Notes: generated from the letters alone by a model not told the origin. Positions 11,191 to 21,545 are shown, numbered from the stretch's first letter. The stretch: 64,000 nt of DNA from Bactericera cockerelli (GCA_024516035.1 CM044957.1:23997928-24061927); one strand, 5' to 3'. Translations and numbers: made by a program.

Positions 11191-11803
11191 TAGTCCTCCA
11201 CTCTCTCCAATTTATACCTTACCCATTCGAATCTCTTTTTATTCTTCTCTTTCTCTCTCCCTTCCTTTGATTATCCCCCCCATTTCACTCCCTATCCCAA
11301 TCACAGCCATTACAACTTGCTTCACCACACCTACACACTTCTCATTCAGGCCCAGTGTCTCCCTTGCCTCCCCCGTCCTGCCCACTGAAACTTTCTCTCC
11401 CCAAGACTTTGGTAATAAAATTATTAATTTATTTTCCAAACACCCGAGGAGGAGCAGAGTTGTGGGAAGCTGCAGGAATGTTAAACACGTATGATGCAAG
11501 AGGGTAGCGAGATACGTCGTTTTCTTGAATGTCTCCTCGAATTCCAGGAAATATTAGGGCTTGATTACCGGGATTTAAATCAGCTCCCATTTTGGAATTT
11601 AACATTCTATCCATAGACAAACTTTTTGTTCAATTTCAATAACAAAATAATTTGGGGCTTGATTATCTTTATTTAAATAAACAAGATCGCACTATAGAAA
11701 TAGCATTTATCTTGACACAATTAAATTTTTGGCCCAGTCTGTTAACATAAACAAGGTCGTAATCATAATTATTAAAACCTTATTTGTTCGTCACATCATA
11801 CGA
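11188..11803. other. Pyrimidine-rich then AT-rich spacer, no gene
   Basis: C/T-rich sequence on the plus strand to about 11400, then ordinary AT-rich DNA. No exon is supported. Confidence 0.5.
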
Positions 11804-12174
11804 GACCTACAAGTCCAGCCTGTATCCTGGTGACGGCATTGTGCTATCACATACAGGACCTACAAGTCCAGCCTGCATCTTGGTGACAGCATTGTGCTAT
11901 CACATACAGGACCTACAAGTACAGCCTGTATCTTGGTGACGGCATTGTGCTATCACATACAGGACCTACAAGTCCAGCCTGTATCTTGGTGACAGCATTG
12001 TGCTATCACATACAGGACCTACAAGTCCAGCCTGTATCTTGGTGACGGCATTGTGCTATCACATACAGGACCTACAAGTCCAGCCTGTATCTTGGTGACG
12101 GCATTGTGCTATCACATACAGGACCTACAAGTCCAGCCTGTATCTTGGTGACAGCATTGTGCTATCACATACAG
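11804..12174 (+). repeat. 53-bp tandem repeat, 7 units
   Basis: Units begin GACCTACAAGTCCAGCC and end CTATCACATACAG at 11804, 11857, 11910, 11963, 12016, 12069 and 12122. The seven units differ at only a few sites: GACGGC versus GACAGC follows the order G,A,G,A,G,G,A along the array, and single variants occur in units 1, 2 and 3. There are no unique spacers, so it is a minisatellite, not a CRISPR array. The left edge is preceded by GTCACATCATAC, similar to the unit's end. Confidence 0.95.
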
Positions 12175-12452
12175 GCCCGCCAGGAAATTCTTCCATCAGT
12201 CCTGCGTTTGCTTTCTTTTCATCCCTTATCTCCTCTCTATATCCACTGATTTATTTGCCAGCCTTTTCATCTCTCTGTCTTGTTTCTTTTCTTCTCTATC
12301 ATCTTGTAAATCAAATAACGCTAATGCCATGGTGGTGGATGCCTGATCAGACTGGGGGGTTGGGGATGGCGGAGGAGGATATTCTGGGAGCTTCAAGATA
12401 TCTTTATCTCCTCGTTCCTTTTCTACTCTGATTATTTTCCCTCCCAATTTTA

Positions 12453-12475
12453 GGAGAAAGAGAGAGAGAGAGAGA
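12453..12475 (+). repeat. GA microsatellite
   Basis: A short (GA)n run, with no gene around it. Confidence 0.85.
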
Positions 12476-12479
12476 GGCG

Positions 12480-13115
12480 AGAGTTTTTTATGGTATATTA
12501 ATGTTCGTTAATGGAATTTTTGTGAACTTTCCTTTGAAGGATTTCGAGAATCACAGGGTCTCTTTGTAAAATGAAAACTAATGTAGTTAGTTGGTGCTTT
12601 TGAATCTTCGAAAAATCGATAAGTTCATTGGGATTATTTACGAAGTACTTAAATATCTTAAATTTATTCAAAATACTAAAGTACCATTGAGTCAACTAGT
12701 TTGAGCCCGTATGGATATGAGCTGCTGACAAGCAACCCAACCACTACCAAGTACCATAATATGCATTATGCAGGACACACTGGGAAAAGACTTGGGACCT
12801 GAATGTAGAGGTTGAAGCACTTTCAACTGATGATATTAACCCTGATAACGCGGTGAATTTTGCCTTTCAGAGGGCAAGCGTCCTTCTAGAGGACGTCAGC
12901 CCTATCTGGGTTAATCTTATGGCCTAATTTCTCCGACAGGAATTCGATGTTTTAAATGCTTAAAGTTATGATTAATGGCTCGAAATATTCATTATAACGT
13001 CATGTTCCTTAAAATTTCTGTACTATTGTTCATGTTTGAAAAGGATGCTCTATCCTACTCTTTAAACTTCACCTTATAGTCCTTATACCCATGTTTCCCA
13101 ACGAAGGTACTGAAT
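12480..13115. other. Intergenic, nothing recognised
   Basis: No ORF, terminal repeat or RNA feature is supported here. GCCTTTCAGAGGGCAAGCGTCC followed by AGAGGACGTC near 12860-12900 gives a small imperfect hairpin only. Confidence 0.5.
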
Positions 13116-13121
13116 ACACAT

Positions 13122-13260
13122 ATAAGGACTTTCGAACAAGGTATAACTCAATATGTTTTTCAGCTGAAACTTTTGCCGGCTCATCGTCCGGCTGGCTGAC
13201 GAAACCGACTAGAAACTAACTTTAACAAAATAGGTCGAGTTATACCTTGTTCGAAAGGTC
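13122..13260. repeat. 139-bp inverted-repeat element
   Basis: GACTTTCGAACAAGGTATAA at the left (about 13123) is matched by the inverted TTATACCTTGTTCGAAAGGTC at the right (about 13240-13260), with about 90 bp between. The inside contains the small palindrome GCCGGctcatcgtCCGGC. It abuts the hAT element that begins at 13266, and the hAT target duplication GTCTAAAT overlaps its right end. It is likely a miniature foldback element that was already there when the hAT inserted. Confidence 0.55.
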
Positions 13261-13599
13261 TAAATCAGTGGTTCTCAACCTTTTGTAGCATATTGCCCCC
13301 TCTGCGAATATTATCCCTTTCATCGCCCCCCTCCCCCCAAAATTTAATCAATTATTTCACTTTACAAAACATTGTTTAACAAAACCTTAATAAATTATAA
13401 TTTAAATTTGCGTTGGTAAGTTTTTTATTTTCTTTTTGATTTTTTGGATCCACAATAAATAGTTACTTATTGATGATCTGAAACAATACAAAAAGAGTAG
13501 GTAGCACTTAAAATTTAACAAATAAACTGCACCCGTAGATACAAATTTAAATCTTACAGAAAAAGAGCACAGGTCTGCTGACTGAAGTAACTAGTCACT

Positions 13600-13945
13600 C
13601 TTCTTCTTCTTCTTCTTTTACTCTGTCTTATCCCGCTCAAGCAGGGTCGACATTGTTCAACCTCATGGTTGAGGTTGATTGGTTTTGGCACATTTTTTAA
13701 CGGCTGGATGCCCTTCCTAACGCCAGCGATTCTATTTGATTTAACGTCCTGGATTAGGACGGGGGTTTTACCCTCCATTCGCTGGGAATCGTACCAGCTA
13801 CCCACATTAACCTCACTCAGCCTGGGTAGGGCCGGAAATGTCAGCCTCACGTGTTTGGATGGAACAGAATTTTCTTCGAAAAGTCTGCCCCAGCCGTGAG
13901 TTGAACTCGGGAACTCTGGACTACGGGCAGTAGTCACAACGCACT
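13600..13945 (-). mobile_element. Chimeric SINE: tRNA-like head, 5S-SINE body
   Basis: Read on the minus strand the order is: a tRNA-like head (TATCAGTGCGTTGTGACTAC, then B-box-like GAGTTCAACTC); a central body of about 100 bp with GGCTGAGTGAGGTTAATGTG, GCGAATGGAGGGTAAAACCC and GACGTTAAA; then a 3' part with GTTAGGAAGGGCATCCAGCC and a (GAA)n tail. The central body matches the 5S-headed SINE copies at 52-61 kb, while the head and 3' part do not. It is nested in the hAT element 13266-14889. No clear target duplication was found. Confidence 0.75.
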
Positions 13946-14031
13946 GATAAAAGAAATACCGACTGTACCAAGGTTATAAGAGGAGAAGACGCTGTCATGT
14001 GACTTTTGATTGCTGTAATGACATCACATTA

Positions 14032-14651
14032 AGCTATGTTAAGTTGGCTCACCACCTCCACCGATATGAACCGTTCTTGTTTCAACGTTTTGCAGTGATT
14101 TGCAGTTTCATTTTTTCGTTTTGCAACCTTACGGTTGTCGAGATATTCGAGTCGCAAAGTGCTGAGCCAGCATAACGTTAAGTTGGCTCACCACCTCCAC
14201 CGATTTTAACCGTTCTTGTGGCATTCGTTAGCATTTATTTTGTAGTGATTTGCAATGACTCGAATATCTCGACAACCGAAGGTCGTAAAGAAAAACTGTT
14301 TGCATATTCTGAGACTGCATAAAAAATGCAAAACGTGAATACCACACTCGACCAGTTTCGACAGAGTATGATTTTACGACATCTGCCCTGTCGGCATGGT
14401 TTGAGATATCGAAAAAAAAAATTCAATGCAAAATAAATGCCAACGAATGCCACAAGAACGGTTAAAATCGGTGGAGGTGGTGATCTAACTTAACGTTAAG
14501 CTGGCTCACCACTTTGCGACTCGAATATCTCGACAACCGTACGGTTGCAAAACGAAAAAAATGCAAATGCAAATAAATGCGAAACAACTTCAAAACGTTG
14601 AAACAAGAACGGTTCAAATCGCTGGAGGTGGTGAGCCAACTTAACATAGCT
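14032..14651. mobile_element. Foldback element with 9-bp TSD, Mutator-like
   Basis: The termini AGCTATGTTAAGTTGGCTC and GAGCCAACTTAACATAGCT are inverted, and the flanks carry the perfect 9-bp duplication ATCACATTA (14023-14031 and 14652-14660). Each arm is about 300 bp and is built from two related monomers, each beginning GTTAAGTTGGCTCACCACC and followed by CGGTTCTTG-type sequence and a CTCGAATATCTCGACAACC core. It has no transposase. A 9-bp duplication and long terminal inverted repeats fit Mutator-like elements, though a foldback element of another family remains possible. Confidence 0.8.
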
Positions 14652-14897
14652 ATCACATTAAACTATTTATCTTTTCTGAATATAGTCGTTCTTGGTGTAA
14701 ATGGTGACAAATTACGCGCTGGTGGAGGAGTTGGTTGTTTTTGGATTATAGGATGATTAGCTTGTCAAGCCAACTCCATCGCCCCCTTATTGCCCAAAAT
14801 AATTTCATCGCCCCCCCACTACCCAAAACGTACTCTTTGCCCCCCCAGCGCCCCCCAGGGGGCGATATCGCCCACGTTGAGAATCACTGGTCTAAAT

Positions 14898-15540
14898 AGA
14901 AGGAGCAAATATCAATAATTTATTTAATTTTATCCTTCTGGAACTTAAGGTTGATGAGTTATAGGTGAGAATATAGGGGTTTTCACACCGAATCAAAATC
15001 AAAATGATTCTTCCCTAATTCAATTTTATTTTAAAAAATAAAAAAAAATCTCAGTCAACCCCACGAACACAGTGCCGCCACAGGAATAAGTTGTCATTAT
15101 ACTTTTGTTCGCCAAAAGTTTGCATTCAATTCCTAGAATGTTCCGGAACTCTCTCCCAGCTTGAAATTGAAAACTTTCAAATCCCCTGAATTAATAATGG
15201 GCCCATAACCACCAGCGCAGAGTCCCCCAGTTTCGTTCCTAACACATGGAATACAAGATTCAATGGGGAAAATCCGCCATGAAAGACCTTTGCTTTTTTG
15301 AAATTGGAAAAGGATATTTTGCTCCGTCACTTCACGTTATTAACAAAAATTTGACGTGAAAAGATAAAAGCAAAGGCTGAGTTGTTTTTGATAAATTTGA
15401 AAGCAGGTATTTTGTATGAAATTTTTATGGAATATTACCGAAAGTGGCACAGCAGTTGCTTTATTTTATGCTTTTGAATGAGAGAGTGAGAGATTTGTTG
15501 GCTAATGCAACGAACAAATGATTACATCGGGCCACTTCAA
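14898..15540. other. Intergenic, no gene
   Basis: AT-rich. A 65-codon minus frame at 15133-15330 has no supporting features. Nothing else seen. Confidence 0.5.
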
Positions 15541-15544
15541 TATA

Positions 15545-15965
15545 AACACACATACACAAACAGTGTCACTTAGCTCAAAAAACGTGAATATTTTTTGTGT
15601 CACTTATCCATTTTTTACCTTACCTGGCGTAGCTCAAGAATGACTTATCAGAAATTTGAGATCGATATGTCAAATGAAAGCTCAAACCCTTACCTACCTA
15701 AAACTTTTTCGCTTTGAGGTGATATTAGGGCGTCACTTCAAATTTCTTGAAAAAATGTCATTTAGGTCGAAAAACGTAAATAATTTTTGTGTCACCCATC
15801 CATTTTTTATCTTTACTCATTGTAACTTGAAGGTTTCAATCAAGAAAGGTCTCATTAAAAGGAGTTAACATCAACAAAATTTATCCTTCTGAAAATTACA
15901 TACAGTTAACCAGTACGGTCGACCCTGTATCTCGAGAACGGTATGGCGTAGCTCACTATTTTTTG
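15545..15965 (-). repeat. Dispersed repeat B, two internal units
   Basis: Read on the minus strand this contains two versions of the motif ATGGATGGGTGACAC (or the degenerate ATGGATAAGTGACAC) followed by AAAAA, TTTACG/TTCACG, TTTTTCGACCTAAATGACA and TTGTGA-like sequence, spaced about 200 bp. The same unit occurs three times on the plus strand at 28556-28960 inside a hAT element. The right edge contains GGTCGACCCTGTATCTCGAGA. Autonomous partner and class unknown. Confidence 0.55.
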
Positions 15966-16925
15966 CAATGAACTTCTCTCAATGAGGCCTTTAAAACAAT
16001 ATGCCACAAGACATACCGTTCCATTTAAGATTTTAAAGTTAATCCGTGCCCAGCCTGACTGGGGCAGTGTAGCTTATTTTAGCTGAAACATTATTTTCTG
16101 GACTCAATAGGTACTTTTTTCCCTCATGTTACCAATTTTAATTAATAGTTATTTTTAAAAAAAAAGATTACACCAAAATTCACTTAATGTTGCATTGAAC
16201 ACAAAACAGCACTTATTAGGGAGTCCGTGATAATAATATGTACGCCACTGACAAATGTAGGTTATAAATAGGGAGGTGGAGTAGGAGACTTCATTATCAG
16301 AAGGAAGTCCTTGTGATCCCGCTGCAAGAGTTGAGTCTTTCAATATTTCCGAAACTCTTGAGCGATGTAAGATGGGAGAAGCTTCCGATAAGAGGAGGCG
16401 GCACATGAGATCAATGCAATGTGAATAATAATCTTCTTCATTGATTTACCTCGCCATGTCCGAACCAGCACGCTGACGTTGCTTATAACTTCATTGATCC
16501 TATGAGAACTGATACATTGGCAAGTGGTTTTGTGAACCAAGTGGTATACCAAAATGACTCGAAAGATAATAAAACTAACAGGTAGGTATTCTAAATAGGC
16601 TGTCATCTTGAGGGCCGAAAGTTAGAAAATTTTCTCCTGGGCGCAATTTGATGAAATGGTTCTATTTCGGTATTTGATTTTGCCTGTTATGATGAAAATC
16701 ATTTTTAATATTTTATACATCACTATCGAGTAGTGTGGAAGACTTCCAGCAAAATTCCTTTCTGAAATCCCTCATGATAAGTAGCCTCCGTCACAAGCCG
16801 CCTCTGATATCTACCCGCCGCTAATTATTTATTCACAAGTGCTAGAAACCATTATCTCTTTGAAGAGATTACATTTACTTTAGCCTAATAGTTTGAGAAA
16901 CTGCGGGGAAAGGGCCGTTGCTAAC
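15966..16925. other. Intergenic, nothing recognised
   Basis: Open frames of fewer than 90 codons on the minus strand at 16155-16606 show no domain or splice context. No repeats were noted. Confidence 0.5.
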
Positions 16926-16937
16926 CATTAACCATAC

Positions 16938-17345
16938 TTTAGTATCTATTTATAATCCAAGTAGCTATACCTACATATATAGATACCATACATTAGTATC
17001 TACGAGTATCTATAATCCAAGTAGCTATACCTATACAGATACACTTAATATACCATACATCAGTATCAGTGAGGTATCTTAATATATGTATAAATGTCAA
17101 AGTCACTGACTGACTGATCATCACTGTTTCTCCGAACTGGTAAGTCCTAGGAAGCTGAAATTTGGTAGGTAGCTTTGTCTTATAGTCTAGATGTGCAATA
17201 AGACGGGATTTTTCGAAATTCCCACTACAACACCTGCCATTGGCGAAAAAGGACTTTTTGCTTTCACGGCCATGCCTCGGCCCGCAAAGCGGGCGACAGC
17301 CCGCTAGTCAGTATCTATAACCCAAGTATACCTGCATATGTATAG
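16938..17345 (+). repeat. Short direct repeats split by a Helitron
   Basis: A unit reading AGTATCTATAATCCAAGTAG then CTATACCTA occurs at about 16940 (with a TTTATAATCC variant), about 17005 and, as AGTATCTATAACCCAAGTAT, at about 17310. The phrase ACCATACATTAGTATC occurs between units. A miniature Helitron (17077-17307) sits between the second and third units, so it inserted into a pre-existing minisatellite. Confidence 0.6.
17077..17307 (+). mobile_element. Miniature Helitron, 231 bp (copy 1)
   Basis: It begins TCTTAATATATGTATAAATG and ends with a hairpin GCGGGCgacaGCCCGC overlapping the final CTAG. It lies between A (17076) and T (17308) with no target duplication. These are the standard Helitron marks: 5' TC, 3' hairpin plus CTRR, A/T insertion. 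Near the 5' end is CAAAGTCACTGACTGACTGA. Two more copies are at 20924-21147 and 51183-51400 in the opposite orientation. Confidence 0.9.
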
Positions 17346-18470
17346 TGTATAATATATTATATTGCCTATACACTTACCATACATTATTTACTCTCAAAGC
17401 AATTTTCATCCCTTTGAAAGAGTAAAAATATTTAATGATGTAAGCCGTACTTATTTATTTATAAAATTATTGATGTACATAGATATAAAAAGGATACCTA
17501 ATACCTATGTATATGTTATGTAGGTGTGTTGAAATCATGTTTTTTTTTCAGTCAATGGATTGAATTTACCAGCAAGTTTTCTCAAATTTGTGGTTCTTCA
17601 TTCTCACCACTATATTTATAGACAATTTACAGAAATGCCCGCGGGAGGAGGGGAAAAGTTCAAGTTATAAACTTGAAATAATAATCATTTATGTAACTTT
17701 TTCAAACTTGTTCAAATGTTCCGAAGCAATTTTTTATCGAAAAATATTTCAAGATAATGAGAAAAATATTGAAGTTTTTCGTATTCTTTATTATATTAAA
17801 TAAGTAATTCTTCAACTTTTCTAATTAAATTGTAAATTAATATTTTCATAATTTGTTCAAGTCATTGCTTTATCATTATCATTACTATCATGAATAACAT
17901 ATTTCTTCTTGGGGAAAGGAAAGGATTAGTTTCCTGTCTTGGGAATTCTTAAGATATTCGCTTGGCTTCGTTCTGATTTACTTAAATATTCTTTTTGAAT
18001 GAAAAATATTATAACGTTCATTTTCAATCAGCAAAATCAGATTTTCTTCATCAAGCTCAACATTGCGCTTGCTGACTCAGGGATGCTTGTCAGCTAACGA
18101 GACATGATTCACACAAGAACGGTGATGGTAAAGAAAACAAATTACTCGAGATACCGAGAATATTCCCGAAAACCACTCGGATTTAGTGTTAATTTTTTAT
18201 TAACTCTGTCTTGCTTGACCTTAGCAAAGAGGCATTTTTAAAGGTTGGATGGCAAAGATTGCCATAGGCAATAATTATGCTTACTTTGATGTCTTATTAT
18301 TTTTATATTATTTAAGGATGTATACATAATTAGGAAGATATATAAAATAGATATTGAGGAAGACATAATGAATTGGCAATAACAAAGGACTCGGTAACAT
18401 AAATAAAAAAATATTTGATCAGTATCAGCAGAGTAGATTACCTAACGACATACATAATATACATACAGGG
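17346..18470. other. AT-rich intergenic, no gene
   Basis: A 71-codon plus frame at 17588-17803 is low-complexity and not supported. Nothing else seen. Confidence 0.5.
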
Positions 18471-19110
18471 TGTTTCAGAAAAGTGTGCCTTTATTTTAAC
18501 GACGTGTTATATGGACCATTTTAGGGGGGGGGTCATAACTGACATGTTTGGGGCATTTGATTGGTTGAAGATAAAGAAAATATAGAATAGAATAGAAATG
18601 TTTTATTGTAATATTATGTTACAAGTGGATAAAGAAACTATAGCAAGGTCATTGTGTATTGTGTTGGTTTTTTCTGATTGGTTCTTAGCTCATCTCATTT
18701 CAAAAATAAATTTAAAATGCAAATTCAAAATTTGGCGCTCTCATTTAATATTCCATTTATCAAAAGGACGCAGAATCAGAACCAATCAGAAGGTAGAACC
18801 ATCCTAGATGTTCCTCTGTTCGTTTACATTTTGAGAGAAACAGTCGATAAACAGTGCATTTTATTAAGACTGTTCTTGCTCTGTTCCGTTTCAAAATGTA
18901 TAATAAAATTTGATTTTTGCAACACGTTCATGATTCTTCACAACCCATCACTTATTTTCAATTAAAATAAAATAGAAAACACAAAACTTCCGATTTCTAA
19001 AAAAAAAAACTTCTGCTGTGTTTAGAACAACAGAGTTCCAACACTACCGAACTAAGTAGTATAGGACACCCTCATAAATGTTTCATTTGTGTTTCATTTG
19101 TCTGCTGGAT
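18471..19110. other. Isolated MITE-like end, no gene
   Basis: ATACAGGGTGTTTCAGAAAAG at about 18471 has the CAGGGTGTTTC form of a mariner-type terminal repeat, but I cannot find its inverted partner nearby. A 95-codon plus frame at 18678-18965 is AT-rich with no recognisable domain. ACAAAACTTCCGATTTCTAA near 18978 resembles sequence at 31366 and 54525. Confidence 0.4.
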
Positions 19111-19111
19111 A

Positions 19112-19198
19112 CTTTCATCATCATCATAGGGTGGCGTCATCGTGAACGATGATAGCCAGAAAGTGGAGGAATGACTCAGCACTTTTACCACTGTCTTT
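19112..19198 (-). repeat. Dispersed repeat C with (ATG)n tail (copy 1)
   Basis: The minus strand reads GTAAAAGTGCTGAGTCATTC, then CTATCATCGTTCACGATGAC, GCCACCCTATGATGATGATG. A near-identical copy in the same orientation lies at 48990-49072. A trinucleotide tail at one end is typical of the 3' end of a retroposon (SINE or truncated LINE). The 5' parts differ, so these may be 5'-truncated copies. Confidence 0.65.
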
Positions 19199-19235
19199 AC
19201 AAGGAGGCTAATAATTGACAAGGGCCAACAGAACG

Positions 19236-19420
19236 GTCTACACCCTGTTTTGTTTATAGTTCCCCAGCCAGACTGCTGGTCTTCTCCCTGTTTATAGTTC
19301 CCCAGCCAGACTGCTGGTCTACTCCCTGTTTACTAAAGTGGATACTTTCAGGTGCTCTAATTCTATATCTACACATGGTTATAGGAAAATTCTATATCTA
19401 CACATGGTTAGGAAATGTGA
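19236..19420 (+). repeat. Short tandem duplications
   Basis: GTTTATAGTTCCCCAGCCAG, continuing ACTGCTGGTCT(T/A)CTCCCT, occurs twice in tandem (39-bp period, about 19252 and 19291). Just downstream, TCTATATCTACACATGGTTA occurs twice (about 19362 and 19391). Confidence 0.8.
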
Positions 19421-19943
19421 AGTATAAATGATAATTGAGTTTCCCCTCCCTTGCAAGTTGCATGATGAATTTCGTTCGGACTTCCCCGAAAAAAGAGACG
19501 TAGAACATTAGAACAAAATCTGTACCACGCATTCAGGCTACAAGCACGGACTCCAATTTGTAGAGGAAGCAGAGAATAAATTTAAAATTTTCCTGGGACC
19601 CTGGAGCTAATTTCTGAGGTTCAGATGGAACAGAATGAATCCCCCTACACCCTGTGGGACACATTTTCACACTTTTTTGTACATGAAAAATACAAAATAA
19701 ATATTTCAACCATAAAGTTTCAAGTCCTTGCTCGGACTTATTGCGTAAAAATTAAATTATATTTACCCAAATTCGGTATGGAAATAATTTTGTCAAATAC
19801 CACATTTGTGATCCATGCATTCTAGCATGAACCTAGTTGTCAAATGAAACCACTTCTGCTGAGATTATACTTCACTACAATCAAAGCGGTTTCGGTATCA
19901 GAGATGTTAGTATTTTAAAAGGAAAACTTGACGAAAATATCTA

Positions 19944-20305
19944 CAGGGTGGTCCATGCGACAATATTAAAAAAGACAAAAATAATTCATTTCTCAAAAAT
20001 CGAAATGGAATTATTCGAGATTTATAAAAAAAAATGGTAAAAAGAATCACCCTGTAGTTAATATTTTAGAATTAAAAAGTAGTCAAGAACCATTTAGAAG
20101 TAAAATTTTAAAATAAAATTTAGGTCGACCCATTTAAAAATTGAAAGTTGACACCTCAAAATTTATAAACCACCCTGTTTAAAGAAAATTCATGACAGAA
20201 AGCGCAAAATTAGGATATGTACCCTTAGATTTTTTATTTTTCAAAAACTTTATCAGGGACCGAGTATTTTGAGGTGTCCAACTATGGTGTGACACACTGT
20301 ATAAG
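19944..20305. mobile_element. Mariner-type MITE remnants, composite
   Basis: CAGGGTGGTCC at 19944 and the inverted ATTCACCCTG ending at 20054 are both flanked by TA (19942-19943, 20055-20056), giving a 111-bp miniature. A further inverted pair, TTGACACCTCAAAAT (about 20147) and ATTTTGAGGTGTCCAA (about 20268), lies beyond it, and CCACCCTG occurs again near 20170. This may be one eroded foldback element or two adjacent ones. Confidence 0.45.
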
Positions 20306-20923
20306 ACCTCGTATTATCGTAATCGTTATCACTACGTATGTTACGTTTTTTGACCTCCTAAGACTTGGGTCGGATTTCCACTGACAGCGATATTTGTTTC
20401 GAGCGTGCAAAACGTTTCAGGATTCGACAGGAAAGTTGACGCAAAATTTCGCATTCAAAATTGGAAACAAAATGTTGCGCTCAGTGGGAAACCATAGCAA
20501 CATTCACAAACCTCATAACTTTATTCATAAAGGTTCGTTTTGTGTTAAGATTGTATTCATATTTTCTTCTTTGAAATCTTTTGAAGCACTTTACTATGTA
20601 CGAGTATACAGTATTTTATTTTTAATTTAAATCGATTTACTTTTACCTCAAATGTCGCTTAATGCTTTCTTTGCTTTAACCCTTGTTTTATTTAATTTAT
20701 TTTTTCTCCCAGTTTATATAATATATTTTTTCGCTTTCAACTTTTGGGGGGGGGGGGGTAAAAAACTAGAAGTACAAGTTCTACAGTGGCGAATAAAAGA
20801 ACATAATAATTTATAAGTCAGTGTTACAATTGTTACATATTACTAAATATCTATCCTGAAAGACCTTTGTAATGTTCTACCTACAGCAATCCAAGTAGAC
20901 AATAAATTGTGGATATATGCTTA
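20306..20923. other. Intergenic, no gene
   Basis: A 78-codon plus frame at 20394-20630 has no supporting features. A poly(G) run lies at about 20747-20757. Nothing else. Confidence 0.5.
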
Positions 20924-21147
20924 CTAGCGGGCTGTCGCCCGCTCTGCGGGCCGAGGCATGGCCGTGAAAGCAAAAAGTCCTTTTTCGCCAATGGCAGGTG
21001 TTGTAGTGGGAATTTCGAAAAATCCCGTCTTATTGCACATCTAGACTATAGCTACCTACCAAATTTCAGCTTCCTAGGACTTACCAGTTCGGAGAAACAG
21101 TGATGATCAGTCAGTCAGTCAGTGACTTTGACATTTATATATTAAGA
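20924..21147 (-). mobile_element. Miniature Helitron, 224 bp (copy 2)
   Basis: On the minus strand it starts TCTTAATATATAAATGTCAA and ends with the hairpin GCGGGCgacaGCCCGC overlapping CTAG. The plus-strand flanks are A (20923) and T (21148), fitting A/T insertion. It is near-identical in body to copies at 17077 and 51183 (shared CATGGCCGTGAAAGC, inverted relative to copy 1). Confidence 0.9.
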
Positions 21148-21430
21148 TTTATAAGTATAGATGTGTGAACTGTAAATCTAACGCAGTCAGAACTCGGAAC
21201 TGCGCGATTAAAGATAAATAAATTTAATATAAAGAAGTTTCTGAAGGTCAAATCATTTGGGAAAAAACCAACCAAAACTGAAATTATTCTTGGCGTTTCT
21301 AATCAAAGAGACAAAGAAACCATTTCAGAGTTATCGCGTGAAAAAAGGTATAAAGAAATATCACTTGACTTTGTTCGGTTTATAAAAACTAGGCGCTGAG
21401 TGACCCAACTACTGATACTGAACTAACTAA

Positions 21431-21545
21431 CCGACGCGACGCGACGTCAGTGGCTTGATCGATAAAGCGGCGGACTTGTAACCTGGAGGTCGGTGGTTCA
21501 ACTCCCGGTTTCAGCGTGGATTTTGAAGAGCTTAAAAACTTTAAA
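21431..21545 (+). mobile_element. tRNA-Thr-like SINE head (copy 1)
   Basis: GTGGCTTGATCGATAAAGC resembles an A box, GGTGGTTCAACTCCC is a B box, and the would-be anticodon region reads CTTGTAA (TGT, threonine-like). The anticodon and acceptor stems do not pair, so this is not a functional tRNA. A second copy with about 60 bp of strong similarity is on the minus strand at 52203-52284, and both end GGTTTCAGC. The TTAAAAACTTTAAAACTTTA downstream may be the SINE tail. Confidence 0.65.

Larger units (their letters stand above)
13266..14889. mobile_element. Nested hAT-type element, 1624 bp
   Basis: The left end is CAGTGGTTCTCAACC and the right end is GTTGAGAATCACTG, imperfect inverted repeats of a form common in hAT elements. 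The flanking 8-bp duplication GTCTAAAT is perfect (13258-13265 and 14890-14897). Subterminal C-rich stretches (ATCGCCCCCC type) occur at both ends. No transposase remains. Two other elements sit inside it: a tRNA-headed SINE at about 13600-13945 and a foldback at 14032-14651. Removing both leaves well under 700 bp of original element, so it was probably already non-autonomous. Confidence 0.9.

Noticed and set aside
11804..12174. Possible CRISPR array
   Set aside because: Units are contiguous 53-bp repeats with no unique spacers and no cas genes, in a eukaryotic context.
13554..13937. 127-codon minus frame
   Set aside because: It lies across the SINE at 13600-13945 and into its GAA tail (RRRRRR run); not a gene.
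18471..19660. A long MITE from ACAGGGTGTTTC (18471) to ACACCCTGT (~19646)
   Set aside because: Only 8-9 bases match between the ends and no inner inverted pairing supports it.
21431..21515. Functional tRNA-Thr(TGT) gene
   Set aside because: Anticodon and acceptor stems do not pair, and a second diverged copy at 52203 shows it is a repeat.
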